From NCBI GenBank assembly GCA_022843025.1, contig JALHOL010000007.1, forward strand, positions 1 to 64,000: 64,000 nucleotides of DNA, read 5' to 3'. Position numbers and translations under genes: made by a program. This document shows positions 36,253 through 45,192 of this stretch, one piece after another. The stretch comes from Paracoccaceae bacterium (GTDB taxonomy: Bacteria > Pseudomonadota > Alphaproteobacteria > Rhodobacterales > Rhodobacteraceae). The notes below the pieces were generated by a model, which saw only the letters and a list, made by a program, of their open reading frames with translations, did no database searches and was not told where the DNA came from. Numbering within the stretch: the first letter of the stretch is position 1; every line of letters starts with the position of its first letter.

Positions 36253-37284
36253 ATGAGGCCGCGGGTCTATTTGGACTGGAACGCCACAACGCCGCTGCGG
36301 CCTGAGGCGCGGGCGGCAATGATCGCGGCGATGGAGGTGGTGGGAAACCCGTCTTCGGTTCATGCCGAGGGGCGGGCGGCGCGGGCTTTGGTAGAGCGGG
36401 CGCGGGCGCAGGTGGCGGCAGCGGTTGGTTGCAAGCCGGCGGAGGTGGTATTCACCAGCGGGGCCACAGAGGCGGCGGCGGTCTTGGCGCGGTTGCCGGT
36501 GGGAACGGTCGAGGTGGACCCGACGGCGCATGATTGCCTGTGGTCGCAGCGCCGGGCAGGGCAGGGCGCGCGGGCGCAGGCCTGGGGTTATGCCAATAAC
36601 GAAACCGGAGTGATTGCAGAGGCCCCGGTGCGCGATGCAGGGGAGCCCTTGCTGTTGGACATCGTGCAGGCGGTGGGGAAGGTGCCGTTTTCATTCGCCT
36701 GGAGCGGGGCGGAGATGGCGGTGGTATCGGCGCACAAATTTGGCGGCCCCAAGGGGGTTGGCGCGCTGATAGTGAAGGACGGGGTAGAGACGCAGCCCGT
36801 GCTGACGGGCGGCGGGCAAGAGATGGGGCGGCGCGCGGGGACCGAGAACATCATCGGCATCGCCGGGATGGGTGCGGCGGCCGAGGCGGCGCAGCGTGAT
36901 CTGGAGGCCGGCGTCTGGGATGAGGTCGAGGAACTTAGAAATATTCTAGAAGTCGGATTGTCCTCTGCGGCAAACAATACTATTTCTGTCGGGAAAGGTT
37001 TGCCCCGGCTGCCCAACACGCTTTGCCTGATCGCGCCCGGCTGGAAGGGCGAGACGCAGGTGATGGCGATGGATCTGGCGGGGTTTGCCGTTTCGGCCGG
37101 ATCGGCCTGTTCCAGCGGCAAGGTGCGCGCAAGCCGCGTGCTGACCGCGATGGGATTTGACGAGGTGGCGGCGGCGCAGGCGATCCGCGTGTCGCTGGGG
37201 CCGGGTGTGACAAAGGACGAGGTGCTGCGCTTCACTGACACATGGTGCGCGCAGTATCGCAAGGCCCTGAACCGGGCTGCTTGA
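36253..37284 (+). CDS. Cysteine desulfurase (NifS/IscS class I, short)
   Basis: PLP enzyme that removes sulfur from cysteine, 343 residues, clearly shorter than the usual 390-400. PLP-binding Lys162 (SAHKFGGPKG) and the catalytic loop SAGSACSSGK with Cys286 are present. It lies between iscR and sufB, while a second, class II desulfurase (SufS) closes the operon. A short AT-rich patch (36930-36990) with unusual codons lies in its last third. Whether it feeds SufB or tRNA thiolation is not decided by sequence. Confidence 0.9.
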   Translation: MRPRVYLDWNATTPLRPEARAAMIAAMEVVGNPSSVHAEGRAARALVERARAQVAAAVGCKPAEVVFTSGATEAAAVLARLPVGTVEVDPTAHDCLWSQRRAGQGARAQAWGYANNETGVIAEAPVRDAGEPLLLDIVQAVGKVPFSFAWSGAEMAVVSAHKFGGPKGVGALIVKDGVETQPVLTGGGQEMGRRAGTENIIGIAGMGAAAEAAQRDLEAGVWDEVEELRNILEVGLSSAANNTISVGKGLPRLPNTLCLIAPGWKGETQVMAMDLAGFAVSAGSACSSGKVRASRVLTAMGFDEVAAAQAIRVSLGPGVTKDEVLRFTDTWCAQYRKALNRAA

Positions 37285-37332
37285 GTTTGGAATTGAGCGG
37301 GGGTCTGCCCCCTGCGCCGTGGAGAAGAACCG

Positions 37333-38862
37333 ATGACCGAAGCCGCGCTGAAGGATGCCGATAATCGTGCCGATATTCGGGACGGTGTGGATCGTGAGAC
37401 GATCGAAACCGTGCAGGCCATGGCCGGGAAATATAAATACGGCTGGGAAACCGAGATCGAGATGGATTTCGCGCCGAAGGGCCTGTCGGAAGACATCGTC
37501 CGGCTGATTTCCGAAAAGAACGGCGAGCCGGAATGGTTGCTGGAATGGCGGCTGGCGGCCTATCGGCGCTGGTTGCAGATGGAAGAGCCGACCTGGGCGA
37601 TGGTGAACTATCCCGCCATCGATTATCAGGACCAGTATTATTACGCCAAGCCCAAGAGCATGGCGGTGAAGCCGAAATCTCTGGATGAGGTGGACCCCAA
37701 GCTGCTTGCGACCTATGCCAAGCTGGGCATTCCGCTGAAGGAGCAGGCGCTGCTGGCAGGCGTGGAAGCACCCGAAGGCGAGCGGCGGGTGGCGGTGGAT
37801 GCGGTGTTCGATTCCGTATCGCTGGGCACAACGTTCAAGGCGGAACTGGCCAAGGCGGGCGTGATCTTCTGTTCGATCAGCGAGGCGGTGCGCGAGCATC
37901 CGGAACTGGTGAAGAAATATCTCGGCTCGGTCGTGCCGCAATCGGATAACTTCTTTGCCACGCTGAATTCTGCCGTGTTTTCCGATGGTTCCTTTGTCTA
38001 CATCCCCGAGAGCGTGCGCTGCCCGATGGAGTTGAGCACATATTTCCGCATCAATGCCGAGAATACCGGGCAGTTTGAACGCACGCTGATCGTGGCCGAC
38101 AAGGGCAGCTATGTGAGCTATCTGGAAGGCTGCACGGCGCCCAAGCGGGACACCCATCAGCTGCATGCGGCGGTGGTGGAGATCGTCATTCTGGACGATG
38201 CCGAGGTGAAATACTCCACGGTGCAGAACTGGTATCCGGGCGATGAGAACGGCAAGGGCGGGATTTATAACTTCGTGACCAAGCGCGCGGATTGCCGGGG
38301 GCATCGGTCCAAGGTGATGTGGACGCAGGTGGAGACGGGATCGGCGATCACGTGGAAATACCCGTCCTGCATCCTGCGGGGGGATGATTCACAGGGCGAG
38401 TTCTATTCCATCGCCATCGCCAATAACGCCCAGCAGGCGGATACGGGCACGAAAATGATCCACCTGGGCAAGAACACCAAGAGCCGGATCGTTTCAAAGG
38501 GGATTTCGGCAGGCCGCGCGCAGAACACCTATCGCGGGCTGGTGACGATGCACCCGAAGGCCACCAATTCGCGCAACTACACGCAATGCGACAGCCTGCT
38601 GATCGGTGACAAATGCGGGGCACATACGGTGCCTTACATTGAGGTGAAGAATAACTCCTCCCGTGTGGAGCATGAGGCGACCACGTCCAAGGTGGATGAG
38701 GATCAACTGTTCTATTGCCGGTCGCGCGGGATGGACGAGGAAGAGGCGGTGGCGCTGGTCGTCAACGGGTTCTGCCGCGATGTGTTGCAGGCGCTGCCGA
38801 TGGAATTTGCCATGGAGGCGCAGAGCCTTGTGGCGATTTCGCTGGAAGGGTCGGTGGGCTGA
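37333..38862 (+). CDS. sufB: Fe-S cluster assembly protein SufB
   Basis: Scaffold component of the SufBCD complex, 509 residues. The core beta-helix sequence is well conserved ([42 protein letters not shown]-like [24 protein letters not shown]). It acts with SufC and SufD to build [4Fe-4S] clusters. Starts 48 bases after the desulfurase stop codon. Confidence 0.97.
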   Translation: MTEAALKDADNRADIRDGVDRETIETVQAMAGKYKYGWETEIEMDFAPKGLSEDIVRLISEKNGEPEWLLEWRLAAYRRWLQMEEPTWAMVNYPAIDYQDQYYYAKPKSMAVKPKSLDEVDPKLLATYAKLGIPLKEQALLAGVEAPEGERRVAVDAVFDSVSLGTTFKAELAKAGVIFCSISEAVREHPELVKKYLGSVVPQSDNFFATLNSAVFSDGSFVYIPESVRCPMELSTYFRINAENTGQFERTLIVADKGSYVSYLEGCTAPKRDTHQLHAAVVEIVILDDAEVKYSTVQNWYPGDENGKGGIYNFVTKRADCRGHRSKVMWTQVETGSAITWKYPSCILRGDDSQGEFYSIAIANNAQQADTGTKMIHLGKNTKSRIVSKGISAGRAQNTYRGLVTMHPKATNSRNYTQCDSLLIGDKCGAHTVPYIEVKNNSSRVEHEATTSKVDEDQLFYCRSRGMDEEEAVALVVNGFCRDVLQALPMEFAMEAQSLVAISLEGSVG

Positions 38863-38886
38863 TCCATGGTCTGGGGGAACAAACCG

Positions 38887-39198
38887 ATGATCGTGACGAC
38901 GACGAACTCTGTTGAAGGGTACCAGATTGCAGAATACCTCGGGATCGTGACCGGGGAGGCGATCATGGGTGCGAACATTGTGCGCGATCTGTTTGCCGGG
39001 ATCACCGATATCATCGGGGGGCGGTCGGGCGCCTATGAGGCGAAGCTGGCCGATGCGCGCGAAACGGCGTTGAGCGAGATGCAGGAACTGGCGCGGTCGC
39101 GTGGGGCGAATGCGGTGGTGGGGGTTGACCTCGACTATGAGGTGATCGGCCAGATGTTGATGGTATCGGCGAGCGGCACTGCCGTGCGTCTGGGCTGA
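38887..39198 (+). CDS. YbjQ/UPF0145 family protein
   Basis: A 103-residue protein of the YbjQ (heavy-metal-binding domain-like) family: [20 protein letters not shown], then GRSGAYE, then [16 protein letters not shown]. These form pentamers in known structures; no activity is assigned. It is inserted between sufB and sufC, 24 bases after sufB. The start at 38887 matches the family beginning. Confidence 0.85.
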   Translation: MIVTTTNSVEGYQIAEYLGIVTGEAIMGANIVRDLFAGITDIIGGRSGAYEAKLADARETALSEMQELARSRGANAVVGVDLDYEVIGQMLMVSASGTAVRLG

Positions 39199-39303
39199 AG
39201 CCGGCGGCGCGGATCATGCAGGAAATTTCCTTGAAGTTTACGCAGTCACGTCATGGTTGCGCGGCACCATTGCTTGCAGTGTTGTCTGTAAGTGGTGCCC
39301 TCT

Positions 39304-39549
39304 ATGTCATGTGTCCCGGGCTTCGATCCGAAGCAGGAATTCGCCAACCGTCTGGTCCGGATCGAGGCCGGCGGGATCAATACCAACCGGACGCTGTTCG
39401 TGGGCACGGAAGATGCGCTGCATCTGCCGCCCGGAACATTCTTGCGCAGGCGCAAGAAGCGGGGCAGGGCCTTGCCGTTGTTTTTGACGCTGCTTGCGGG
39501 ATCGGCTTTGGCCATCGGAACCACGATCACGCAGACCAATTTCTACTGA
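39304..39549 (+). CDS. Hypothetical protein with one C-terminal membrane helix
   Basis: An 81-residue ORF (MSCVPGFDPKQEFANRLVRI...) with a basic patch (RRRKKRGR) and a C-terminal hydrophobic helix (LPLFLTLLAGSALAIGTTI), suggesting a tail-anchored membrane protein with its bulk in the cytoplasm. It lies in the suf operon between the ybjQ-like gene and sufC. I do not recognise it; a role near the assembly complex is only suggested by position. Alternative GTG starts lie 9-12 bases upstream. Confidence 0.6.
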   Translation: MSCVPGFDPKQEFANRLVRIEAGGINTNRTLFVGTEDALHLPPGTFLRRRKKRGRALPLFLTLLAGSALAIGTTITQTNFY

Positions 39550-39658
39550 CGGGCCGCGCGCCCGAGATCGCATATCGGCCGCTGCGGCGGCGTGACGGAA
39601 ACCGGGGGCGCCGTGGGACGGCAGCCCCCCTTTGGCATTGAAGGACCAGGGGCAAAAC

Positions 39659-40414
39659 ATGCTTCAGATCAAGAACCTGCACGTGAAACTTGAGGAAGAG
39701 GATAAGCAGATCCTCAAGGGTGTGGACCTGACGGTGAAGGCCGGTGAAGTGCACGCGATCATGGGGCCGAACGGATCGGGGAAATCGACCCTGTCCTATG
39801 TGCTTGCGGGCCGTGAAGGCTATGAGGTGACCGAGGGCAGCGCCACGCTGGAAGGCGAGGAGCTGCTGGACATGGAACCGGAAGAGCGGGCCGCGGCGGG
39901 GCTGTTCCTGGCGTTCCAGTACCCGGTGGAAATTCCGGGCGTGGGGAACATGACGTTCCTGCGCACGGCGGTGAACGCACAGCGCAAGGCGCGCGGCGAG
40001 GAAGAGATGAGCGCGGGCGATTTCCTGAAGGTCGTGCGGGCCAAGGCCAAGACCTTGAAGATCGACGCCGAGATGCTGAAGCGGCCGGTGAACGTGGGCT
40101 TTTCGGGCGGTGAGAAGAAGCGCAACGAGATCCTGCAAATGGCGATGCTGGAACCCAAGATGTGCATTCTGGATGAAACCGATTCCGGGCTGGATGTGGA
40201 TGCGATGAAGCTGGTGTCGGAAGGCGTGAATGCGCTGCGCGATGCGGGGCGGGCTTTCCTTGTGATCACCCATTACCAGCGCCTGTTGGACCATATCCAC
40301 CCGGACGTGGTGCATATCATGGCGGCGGGCCGGATCATCAAGACGGGCGGGCCGGAACTGGCGCTGGAAGTGGAGCAGAACGGCTATGCCGATCTGTTGG
40401 CGGAGGCGCAGTGA
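39659..40414 (+). CDS. sufC: Fe-S cluster assembly ATPase SufC
   Basis: ABC-type ATPase of SufBCD, 251 residues. Walker A GPNGSGKST, the SufC-type signature FSGGEKKRNEI and Walker B CILDETDSGLDVDA are visible. The ATG at 39659 follows AAGGACCAGGGG and gives MLQIKNLHVKLEEED, the standard start. Its stop overlaps the sufD ATG by one base. Confidence 0.97.
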   Translation: MLQIKNLHVKLEEEDKQILKGVDLTVKAGEVHAIMGPNGSGKSTLSYVLAGREGYEVTEGSATLEGEELLDMEPEERAAAGLFLAFQYPVEIPGVGNMTFLRTAVNAQRKARGEEEMSAGDFLKVVRAKAKTLKIDAEMLKRPVNVGFSGGEKKRNEILQMAMLEPKMCILDETDSGLDVDAMKLVSEGVNALRDAGRAFLVITHYQRLLDHIHPDVVHIMAAGRIIKTGGPELALEVEQNGYADLLAEAQ

Positions 40415-41700
40415 TGGCATTGGTGCAGGCCAAGCAGGACCAGTTGTCCGCGCGGATTGCGGGGCTGTCCTTTGCGCGGGAAGGCTGGCTGGGCGCGGCG
40501 CGGGCCGAGGCTCTGGCACGGCTGAGCGCGATGGGGATGCCCGCCAAACGCGATGAATATTGGCGCTATACCGACCCGACCAGCCTGACAGCGGTGGACG
40601 CCCCCAAGGCAGCCGTCTTCGACGACAGCGACGAGGCACCGGTCTTTGATGCGATCGACCGCGTGAAGGTGGTGTTTGTGGACGGCGTGTTTGATGCGGC
40701 GGCGTCGGATGACCTGCGGCTGGCCGGGGTGGAGATTGAGCGGCTGGCACTGGCCGGGGGCGCGGATATCCATTGGGCGCGTGACACCTATGGGGTGCTG
40801 GAAGCACGGGGCCAGAAACCCGTGGAGCGGCCGCTTGCGGCGTTGAATTCGGCCTTTGCCACGGATGGGTTGCTGATCCGGGTGACGGGCAGGGCGGCCA
40901 AGCCGATTGCGCTGAATTACATCCATAGTTCAGATAGTTCCGACGTGATCCTGCATCACATTGTGAAGCTGGAGGAAGGCGCGGAACTGACCATTCTGGA
41001 AAGCGGCCCGGCAGCGGCGCGGTTCTCCGGGGTGATGGAGGTAGAGGTGGGCGCCGGTGCGCGGTTCCACCATATCCGGTCGCAGGGCCGCGATCACCAG
41101 CGCCGGGCTGTGACGCATCTGTTCGCGCGGCTTGGGGCAGGGGCTTTGTTCAAGTCTTTCACCCTGACGGCCAATGGCGTGATGACGCGCAACGAGGCGG
41201 TGCTGGAGTTGGTGGGCGATGACGCGCAGGCGCATATTGCCGGGGCGGCCGTGGGCGACGGCGATTTCCACCATGACGACACGGTGTTTGTCACGCATCA
41301 GGGCCAGCGCTGCGAAAGCCGGCAGGTGTTCAAGAAGGTGCTGAAGAACGGCGCTGTGGGCGTGTTTCAGGGCAAGATCCTGGTGAAGCAGGGCGCGCAA
41401 AAGACCGACGGCTATCAGATCAGCCAGGCGCTGCTTTTGGACGGCGACAGCCAGTTTCTGGCAAAGCCGGAACTGGAAATCTATGCCGATGACGTGAAAT
41501 GCAGCCACGGGTCGACCAGCGGCGCGATTGACGAGGTGGCGCTGTTCTATCTGCGGTCGCGTGGCGTGCCGATGCGGGCGGCGCAATCGCTTTTGGTGCT
41601 GGCATTCCTTGCCGAGGCGATTGGCGAGATTGCGGATGAGGAGATTGCCGAGGATATCCGCCTGCGTCTGGAAGGCTGGCTTGCCCGGCACGAGAAATAG
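40414..41700 (+). CDS. sufD: Fe-S cluster assembly protein SufD
   Basis: Partner of SufB in the SufBC2D complex, 428 residues. The C-terminal beta-helix has the conserved DDVKCSHGSTSGAIDE motif and the N-terminal part RDEYWRYTDP-like KRDEYWRYTDPTSL. Starts at the sufC stop (one-base overlap) and ends directly before the YIP1 gene (0-base gap). Confidence 0.95.
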   Translation: MALVQAKQDQLSARIAGLSFAREGWLGAARAEALARLSAMGMPAKRDEYWRYTDPTSLTAVDAPKAAVFDDSDEAPVFDAIDRVKVVFVDGVFDAAASDDLRLAGVEIERLALAGGADIHWARDTYGVLEARGQKPVERPLAALNSAFATDGLLIRVTGRAAKPIALNYIHSSDSSDVILHHIVKLEEGAELTILESGPAAARFSGVMEVEVGAGARFHHIRSQGRDHQRRAVTHLFARLGAGALFKSFTLTANGVMTRNEAVLELVGDDAQAHIAGAAVGDGDFHHDDTVFVTHQGQRCESRQVFKKVLKNGAVGVFQGKILVKQGAQKTDGYQISQALLLDGDSQFLAKPELEIYADDVKCSHGSTSGAIDEVALFYLRSRGVPMRAAQSLLVLAFLAEAIGEIADEEIAEDIRLRLEGWLARHEK

Positions 41701-42225
41701 ATGCCGGTCGTTCCGGATATTCTGGCGTCCTGGCGCCGCCCAAGGGCGGTGATCGCGCGCAAGCTGGCCGAAGGGCCGCGCGAGGACCGCGCGATTGCCA
41801 CGGTGATGGGGGCCTGTGCCCTGATCTTCGTGTCGCAATGGCCGGGGCTGGCGCGCGAGGCGCATCTGACGCAGATCGCTGCCGAGGCGGCGGGAACACC
41901 GCTGGATCAGGTGCCGAGCTTGCAGGCGTTGATGGGATCGCGGCTGTTCGCGCTGATCTTCATTGCGCCGTTGGTGTTTTATGTGCTGGCAGCGATCAGC
42001 CATCTGGTGGCGCGGCTGTTCGGGGGCAAGGGCACGGGTTACGGCGCGCGGCTGGCTTTGTTCTGGGCGCTTTTGTGCACCACGCCGGTGATGCTGTTCA
42101 ACGGGTTGGTTGCGGGGTTCATTGGCAACGGCACGGCTGCGACAGTGGTGGGGCTTGGGGTCTTTGGCGGTTTCCTCTATCTCTGGATCAACATGCTGAT
42201 CGAGGCGGAAAAGCCATGGAAATGA
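41701..42225 (+). CDS. YIP1-family membrane protein A
   Basis: A 174-residue membrane protein with about five hydrophobic segments, YIP1 domain type. It begins immediately after sufD and overlaps the next, related membrane protein gene. The role in a suf operon is unknown; it might form a membrane platform or simply be carried with the cluster in this family. Conservation of the position would support a functional link. Confidence 0.7.
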   Translation: MPVVPDILASWRRPRAVIARKLAEGPREDRAIATVMGACALIFVSQWPGLAREAHLTQIAAEAAGTPLDQVPSLQALMGSRLFALIFIAPLVFYVLAAISHLVARLFGGKGTGYGARLALFWALLCTTPVMLFNGLVAGFIGNGTAATVVGLGVFGGFLYLWINMLIEAEKPWK

Positions 42226-42800
42226 CGATGGCGCATATTGCCGGGCTGGTGCGATTGACCTTTGCGAAGCCAAGGGAGGCAGCGCAGGTGGTGATGCGGA
42301 TGCCGTTGGCGTTGCAGGACCGCTGGGCTGCGGTTGCGTTGATGGCGGTGCTGTCGGCTTTTTTGATGCAGGCAATGGCGGCGTTGCTGCCGCCTGCCGT
42401 GGGGCCGAACGGTGAGGTTTTGCAACCGGTTGGCCCGTTCTTCTGGGCCGGGATGATTGCCATCGGGATGGTGTTGACGGCGAGCCTCGCCTTTGCCGTG
42501 GGGCGCTGGCGCGGCGGGAAGGGGGAGCTAGCGGATGCCGTGATCCTGATCGCGTGGTTGCAGTTCATCCAACTTCTGATGGTGGTGCTGCAACTGGTGC
42601 TGCTGGTGACTGTGCCATTGCTGACGCCGGTGGTCGAGATCGGGGCGGTGCTGCTGTTCCTGTGGCTGTTGGTGAATTTCGTGGCCGAGATGCACGGCTT
42701 CCGGTCGCTGGGGCTGGTGTTTCTGGGGGTTGTCGTGACCTTCGTTGTGGCGGTGTTCGCGATGAGCCTGCTGCTGATGATGCTGGGGGTTGGGCTCTGA
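42216..42800 (+). CDS. YIP1-family membrane protein B
   Basis: A 194-residue membrane protein related in type to its upstream neighbour (RLTFAKPREAAQVVMRMPLA, then several hydrophobic helices including FIQLLMVVLQLVLLVTV). The start is either 42216 or the ATG at 42222, which overlaps the upstream stop as ATGA. It ends two bases before sufS. Function unknown. Confidence 0.7.
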   Translation: MEMTMAHIAGLVRLTFAKPREAAQVVMRMPLALQDRWAAVALMAVLSAFLMQAMAALLPPAVGPNGEVLQPVGPFFWAGMIAIGMVLTASLAFAVGRWRGGKGELADAVILIAWLQFIQLLMVVLQLVLLVTVPLLTPVVEIGAVLLFLWLLVNFVAEMHGFRSLGLVFLGVVVTFVVAVFAMSLLLMMLGVGL

Positions 42801-42802
42801 CG

Positions 42803-44026
42803 ATGTATGACGTTGAACAGATCCGGGGCGACTTTCCCATCCTGTCGCGGCAGGTGAACGGCAAGCCGCTGGTCTATCTGGACAATGGCGCCAGCGCGCA
42901 GAAGCCGCAGGTGGTGATCGATGCGATCACGCAGGCCTATTCGATGGAATATGCCAATGTTCACCGTGGCTTGCACTACCTTTCGAACCTTGCGACCGAA
43001 AAGTATGAGGCGGTGCGCGGCATCATCGCGCGGTTCCTGAATGCCGGGGATGCGGATGAAATCGTGTTCAATTCCGGCACGACAGAAGGGATCAACCTGA
43101 TTTCCTATGGTTGGGCCGCGCCGCGGTTGCAGGCGGGGGATGAGATCGTTCTGTCCATCATGGAGCATCACGCCAATATCGTGCCGTGGCATTTCCTGCG
43201 CGAACGGCAGGGAGTGGTGCTGAAATGGGTGGAGTGCGACGCCAATGGCGATCTGGACCCGCAGGCGGTGATTGATGCCATCGGGCCGCGCACGAAGCTG
43301 GTTGCGGTGACGCATATGTCCAACGTGCTGGGCACCGTGGTGGATGTTGCGGCGATCTGCCGGGGCGCGCGCGAAAAGGGCGTGCCAGTGCTGGTGGATG
43401 GGAGCCAAGCGGCCGTGCATATGCCGGTGGATGTGCAGGCGATTGGCTGCGATTTCTATGCCGTGACGGGGCATAAGCTTTACGGTCCAAGCGGTTCTGG
43501 GGCGATCTATATCCGGCGTGAGCGGATGGAAGAGATGCGGCCGTTTCTGGGCGGTGGCGACATGATCCGTGATGTGGGCCGGGATGTGGTGACCTATAAC
43601 GACCCGCCGATGAAGTTTGAGGCGGGGACGCCGTCCATCGTGGCGCAGATCGGGCTGGGCGTGGCGTTGGAGTATATGATGGGGCTGGGGATGGAGAACA
43701 TCGCCGCCCATGAGCGGGATCTGCGCGACTATGCGCGGTCCAAGCTGGCCGGGATCAACTGGTTGAATGTGCAAGGAAATTCGTCAACCAAGGGAGCGAT
43801 CTTTTCCTTTACCATGGCCGGCGCGGCCCATGCGCATGACATATCGACCATCCTCGACAAGCGCGGTGTCGCGGTGCGGGCCGGAACGCATTGCGCGATG
43901 CCGTTGATGGAACATATGGGTGTTGGCGCGACGTGCCGTGCGTCGTTCGGGCTGTACAACACCAAGGCCGAGGTGGATGCGCTGGTATCGGCGTTGGAGT
44001 TGGCGAACCAACTTTTCAACGGATAG
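42803..44026 (+). CDS. sufS: Cysteine desulfurase SufS
   Basis: Class II PLP-dependent cysteine desulfurase, 407 residues. Lys225 ([11 protein letters not shown]) binds PLP, and Cys363 ([12 protein letters not shown]) is the persulfide-forming residue. It is the sulfur donor for SufBCD; a SufE or SufU acceptor is normally needed, and none is encoded next to it here. Last gene of the suf operon, followed by a tRNA gene. Confidence 0.95.
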   Translation: MYDVEQIRGDFPILSRQVNGKPLVYLDNGASAQKPQVVIDAITQAYSMEYANVHRGLHYLSNLATEKYEAVRGIIARFLNAGDADEIVFNSGTTEGINLISYGWAAPRLQAGDEIVLSIMEHHANIVPWHFLRERQGVVLKWVECDANGDLDPQAVIDAIGPRTKLVAVTHMSNVLGTVVDVAAICRGAREKGVPVLVDGSQAAVHMPVDVQAIGCDFYAVTGHKLYGPSGSGAIYIRRERMEEMRPFLGGGDMIRDVGRDVVTYNDPPMKFEAGTPSIVAQIGLGVALEYMMGLGMENIAAHERDLRDYARSKLAGINWLNVQGNSSTKGAIFSFTMAGAAHAHDISTILDKRGVAVRAGTHCAMPLMEHMGVGATCRASFGLYNTKAEVDALVSALELANQLFNG

Positions 44027-44092
44027 CCGGGGCAGGCGGTGGATAGGCGGTTGCAACTGCCGCCTGGTTTCGGTAATCCACCGTGCAAGAGC

Positions 44093-44169
44093 GCACCCAT
44101 AGCTCAGCTGGATAGAGTGCTGCCCTCCGAAGGCAGAGGTCATAGGTTCGAATCCTATTGGGTGCGCCA
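44093..44169 (+). tRNA. tRNA-Arg (anticodon CCG)
   Basis: A 77-base cloverleaf: acceptor GCACCCA / TGGGTGC, D-arm AGCTCAGCTGGATAGAG, anticodon stem CTGCC / GGCAG with loop CTCCGAA (anticodon CCG, reading CGG), T-arm with GGTTCGAATCC, discriminator G and encoded CCA (44167-44169). Confidence 0.97.
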
Positions 44170-44390
44170 GTTTCTTTGTCAGAGTAAGGTTGGACGGTCC
44201 GGCGCTTTGTGCCGGGCGTTTGCTTTTGGTTTGATGAGGGGGGAGTTGCGGCGTTCGTTTGCTTTATCCATGTATCCGATAACCAATATTATGTAATATA
44301 CGGGATATGGTAGCGCGCTGCTGGCAATGCGCCATGGATTGCGTTAGAAGCCGCGAAAGCCAACCCTGCCACGGTTTCCGGAGACCTTTC

Positions 44391-45080
44391 ATGACATTCT
44401 CGCGTGCGATCAAGATTGCCCCGTCGATCCTGTCGGCGGACTTTGCGAACTTTGGTGCCGAGTGTCGGGCGATTGAGGCGCAAGGCGCGGATTGGGTGCA
44501 TGTGGATGTTATGGATGGGCATTTTGTGCCGAACCTGACGTTTGGGCCTGCGACCTGTGCGGCGATCCGGCCGCATATCAAAGGCGTGATGGATGTGCAT
44601 CTGATGATCGCGCCGGTCGATCCGTTCATCGAGGCTTATGCCAATGCCGGGGCGGATGTGATCTCAGCGCATCTGGAATCTGGGCCGCACATTCACCGCA
44701 CGCTGCAAGCTATTCGAAATACGGGAAAAAAAGCCGGACTGGCCATCAACCCAGGCACCGGGATCGACGCGGTGTCGCATCTGCTGGATCTGGTGGACCT
44801 GATCTGCGTGATGACGGTAAATCCTGGCTTTGGCGGGCAAAAATTCATTCATTCCCAGATAGATAAGGTGCGTTCCTTGCGTGCCATGATTGGCGATCGG
44901 CCGATCCATATCGAGATTGATGGCGGCGTAACGGTTGAAACCGCGCCGCTGGTTGCCGCGGCGGGGGCGGATGTTCTGGTGGCGGGATCGGCGGTGTTCA
45001 AGGGCGGGTCGGTGGACCACCCTGCCCCGTATGGCGCCAATATCGCAGCAATCCGCAAGGCGGCGGACGCAGCGATCTGA
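44391..45080 (+). CDS. rpe: Ribulose-phosphate 3-epimerase
   Basis: Interconverts ribulose 5-phosphate and xylulose 5-phosphate, 229 residues. TIM-barrel motifs: KIAPSILSADFANFG, HVDVMDGHFVPNLTFGP, MTVNPGFGGQKF and IEIDGGV, including the metal-binding His and catalytic Asp positions. The start at 44391 follows CGGAGAC. The gene and the upstream 220 bases (44170-44390) are more AT-rich than their surroundings; that gap holds no gene that I can support. Confidence 0.95.
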   Translation: MTFSRAIKIAPSILSADFANFGAECRAIEAQGADWVHVDVMDGHFVPNLTFGPATCAAIRPHIKGVMDVHLMIAPVDPFIEAYANAGADVISAHLESGPHIHRTLQAIRNTGKKAGLAINPGTGIDAVSHLLDLVDLICVMTVNPGFGGQKFIHSQIDKVRSLRAMIGDRPIHIEIDGGVTVETAPLVAAAGADVLVAGSAVFKGGSVDHPAPYGANIAAIRKAADAAI

Positions 45081-45090
45081 GCGTTCAGCA

Positions 45091-45128
45091 CGCGGTGCAG
45101 ACGCCTGTGCAGACGGGCGTATGCACGC
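45091..45128. repeat. 38-nt hairpin repeat, copy 2
   Basis: Differs from 31390-31427 at two positions: T to C at repeat position 12 and A to G at 25. The first change turns a T-G wobble in the stem into a C-G pair; the second turns a T-A pair into a T-G wobble, so the fold is kept. It lies 11 bases after rpe, in a convergent gap. Confidence 0.9.
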
Positions 45129-45192
45129 AAAGAGCGGTGCGTTGAGCGAGCATTAACCGAATTTCAAGCAGCTTGCCCGGGCTTAACCCGGC

